Assembly (NCBI GenBank): GCA_023387655.1
Contig: JAEWHR010000134.1
Coordinates: 1-64,000 of the forward strand
Source: Bacillota bacterium
Lineage (GTDB): Bacteria; Bacillota; Clostridia; Lachnospirales; Lachnospiraceae
Direction of reading: 5' to 3'
Length of the DNA: 64,000 bases
Shown here: piece by piece, positions 62,221-64,000 of the stretch
How the letters are laid out: the number at the start of each line of letters is the position of its first letter
Position numbering within the stretch: the stretch's first letter is position 1
Translations under genes and position numbers: made by a program
Notes under the pieces: generated by a model
Seen by the model: the letters and a program-made list of their open reading frames with translations, nothing else
Told to the model about the DNA's origin: nothing
Databases searched by the model: none

Positions 62221-63612
62221 TTATAAATCGCAGTTATTCACTGTTCTTGGGAATGGAATTACATCACGGATATTACTCATACCTGTTAAATACATTACGC
62301 AACGTTCAAAACCAAGACCAAATCCTGCATGTCTTGCAGAACCGTATTTTCTTAGGTCAAGATAGAAATCATATTCCTCTACATTTAAGTCGCTTTCTTT
62401 CATCTTCGCAACTAACTTGTCATAATCATCCTCTCTCTGACTTCCGCCGATAATTTCTCCAATGCCAGGAACCAAAAGATCCATTGCTGCAACGGTTTTG
62501 TTATCGTCATTTAACTTCATATAAAACGCCTTAATTTCCTTTGGATAATCCGTAACAAATACAGGCTTTTGAAATACCTGCTCTGTTAAATAGCGCTCAT
62601 GCTCTGTCTGTAAATCACAGCCCCATGAAACCTTATACTCAAACTTATCGTTATTCTTCTCTAAGATTTCAATTGCCTCTGTATAGGTTATATGACCAAA
62701 TTCAGAATTAGCAACATGCTGTAATCTCTCAAGTAAGCCCTTATCTACAAATGAGTTAAAGAAATTCATCTCTTCTGGCGCATGCTCTAATACATACTTG
62801 ATAACATACTTAAGCATAGACTCTGCTAAAATCATGTCATCCTTTAAGTCAGCAAATGCAATTTCAGGCTCTATCATCCAGAACTCTGCAGCATGTCTAG
62901 TCGTATTTGAATTTTCTGCACGGAAAGTTGGCCCAAAGGTATAGATGTTCTTAAATGCCATGGCATATGTCTCGCCATTTAACTGTCCACTTACGGTTAA
63001 GTTCGTTGGCTTATTAAAGAAATCCTGATCAAAATCAACATTTCCTTCTTTTGTCTTTGGAATATTATTTAAATCAAGAGTAGTTACCTGGAACATCTCA
63101 CCAGCACCCTCACAGTCACTTCCAGTGATTAATGGTGTATGAACATAAACGAAGTCTCTTTCTTGAAAGAACTTATGAATCGCATATGCAATTAAAGAAC
63201 GCACACGAAAAACTGCCTGGAATGTATTTGTTCTTGGACGAAGATGTGTCATAGTTCTTAAAAATTCTAAGGAGTGTCTCTTCTTTTGAAGTGGATAATC
63301 GGATGTAGAAGCTCCCTCTAAGAGTACCTCCTCTGCCTGGATTTCAAATGGCTGTTTTGCTTCTGGAGTAGCAACAAGTGTACCAGTTACAACAACTGCA
63401 GAACCTACATTAAATTTAGAGATTTCTGCAAAATTACTTAGCTTATCCGTATAAACAATCTGCAATGTTTCAAAAAATGTACCATCGCTCATAACGATAA
63501 ATCCGAAGGTTTTTGTATCTCTGACGCTGCGTACCCAGCCGCCAACTGTTATTTTCTTTCCTAGATATTGTTCCTTGTTACGAAACAGTTCTCTTACTTG
63601 TACAAGTTCCAT
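62221..63612 (-). CDS. asnS: Asparaginyl-tRNA synthetase
   Basis: 463 residues, the normal class IIb AsnRS length. The N-terminal OB-fold anticodon-binding domain includes ITVGGWVRSVRDTKTFGFI (about 22-40). The catalytic domain shows class II motif 2, TFRAENSNTTRHAAEFWMIE (Asn-type rather than Asp-type), GIGEIIGGSQRE, and motif 3, GFGLGFERCVMYLTG. ATG 63612 has AAGGAG about 9 nt upstream; an ATG nine codons earlier has no such site. The leader is long (about 290 nt) but shows no T-box consensus. Confidence 0.97.
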   Translation of the reverse strand: MELVQVRELFRNKEQYLGKKITVGGWVRSVRDTKTFGFIVMSDGTFFETLQIVYTDKLSNFAEISKFNVGSAVVVTGTLVATPEAKQPFEIQAEEVLLEGASTSDYPLQKKRHSLEFLRTMTHLRPRTNTFQAVFRVRSLIAYAIHKFFQERDFVYVHTPLITGSDCEGAGEMFQVTTLDLNNIPKTKEGNVDFDQDFFNKPTNLTVSGQLNGETYAMAFKNIYTFGPTFRAENSNTTRHAAEFWMIEPEIAFADLKDDMILAESMLKYVIKYVLEHAPEEMNFFNSFVDKGLLERLQHVANSEFGHITYTEAIEILEKNNDKFEYKVSWGCDLQTEHERYLTEQVFQKPVFVTDYPKEIKAFYMKLNDDNKTVAAMDLLVPGIGEIIGGSQREDDYDKLVAKMKESDLNVEEYDFYLDLRKYGSARHAGFGLGFERCVMYLTGMSNIRDVIPFPRTVNNCDL

Positions 63613-63908
63613 CCCTATTTCTCCTTTCCTATATCTCATTCTTTTCTCTGTTTCACTCCACTACATCCCCCTTATCCTGCTTAACAAAATCTTCGTTATG
63701 CAAATCTAAGGTTTGACTCTTGTGCTCTTCCAACTTCCGTTTTCTTTATTCTTAACAAGTAAGGTACTTTAAAACCTCCTTGCTTAATTTCTTGGTATTC
63801 ACCAATTCTTTAATTTTAAGAAAGCGTGTCTTATTTGCCTGTATGACTTAAGCATAGGACTCACCCATTGATTCAGTGGTTGAAATATTCTTTATAAAAG
63901 ATAGCTCT

Positions 63909-63938
63909 ATTATAGTATGAGAACCCTCACGATTTCAA
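63909..63938 (-). promoter_or_regulatory. Promoter of asnS with a long leader
   Basis: Minus strand: TTGAAA (63938-63933), 18 bp, perfect TATAAT (63914-63909). The leader of about 290 nt contains hairpins, among them TTGGT-GAAT-ACCAA and AAGGAGGT / ACCTTACTT. The tail 63939-64000 holds nothing recognisable. Confidence 0.55.
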
Positions 63939-64000
63939 TAGCACCAAACAAAATACTTCTTTATTTTGTATATTTTTCAATGGATTTAAACAACTTTTCT

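Noticed and set aside
63613..63938. T-box riboswitch before asnS
   Set aside because: The conserved GGGTGGNACCGCG-type sequence is not present on the minus strand of the leader.

Overview
The window is AT-rich, densely coded DNA from an endospore-forming, low-GC Firmicute. Protein style and gene order point to the Lachnospiraceae (Clostridium cluster XIVa), probably close to Lachnoclostridium (Clostridium) phytofermentans; the species is recalled, not shown by a search. Most genes read on the minus strand. No prophage, insertion sequence or CRISPR array was found.

The backbone is a housekeeping and sporulation block whose order closely follows the Bacillus subtilis region spoVG-pth-mfd-spoVT-mazG-yabO-yabP-yabQ-divIC-tRNA-spoIIE-tilS-hpt-ftsH. 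Going from high to low coordinates it runs glgC-glgD-spoVG (42.7-40.0 kb), pth and mfd (37.8-33.5 kb), spoVT and truA (19.6-18.1 kb), then mazG, hup, rqcP, yabP, yabQ, divIC, tRNA-Met, spoIIE, tilS, hpt and ftsH (12.5-2.8 kb). Lineage-specific cargo sits between these pieces. At the left edge lie a partial GH13 amylase and a GNAT acetyltransferase.

The cargo between 12.5 and 33.5 kb includes a DUF4353-like beta-helix lipoprotein, a patatin phospholipase, an MGMT-like protein, an APC permease, an LTA-synthase-like sulfatase with a C-terminal IPT-like domain, a Nudix hydrolase, and a heavy-metal P-type ATPase with its HMA domain as a separate gene. It also holds an OpuC-type betaine transporter next to a BusR-like c-di-AMP-responsive repressor, an ArsR repressor, and an ABC-2 exporter with a PrsA-like foldase. 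A polysaccharide deacetylase lies at 39 kb.

The right third (43-64 kb) carries murC, a dnaD-dnaI primosome pair behind DnaA boxes and an iteron-like repeat, prs, a YhaO/YhaN (Mre11/Rad50-like) pair and an HD-GYP protein. After these come an AraC regulator with a stand-alone double GyrI-like protein, a heterodimeric ABC multidrug exporter divergent from a MerR/BmrR-type regulator, queT behind a pseudoknot leader, and asnS.

The most informative signals are regulatory: a spoIIE promoter with the 21-bp spacer and 0A box known from Bacillus, in front of a SpoIIE lacking most of its membrane domain; a bipartite inverted repeat over the opuC promoter beside busR; a 19-bp-spacer MerR promoter; a P-type ATPase promoter with an operator; paired DnaA boxes upstream of dnaD; and a candidate preQ1-type leader before queT. 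Several intergenic regions carry 14-44 bp tandem repeats, and one GC-rich structured element stands out from the AT-rich background.
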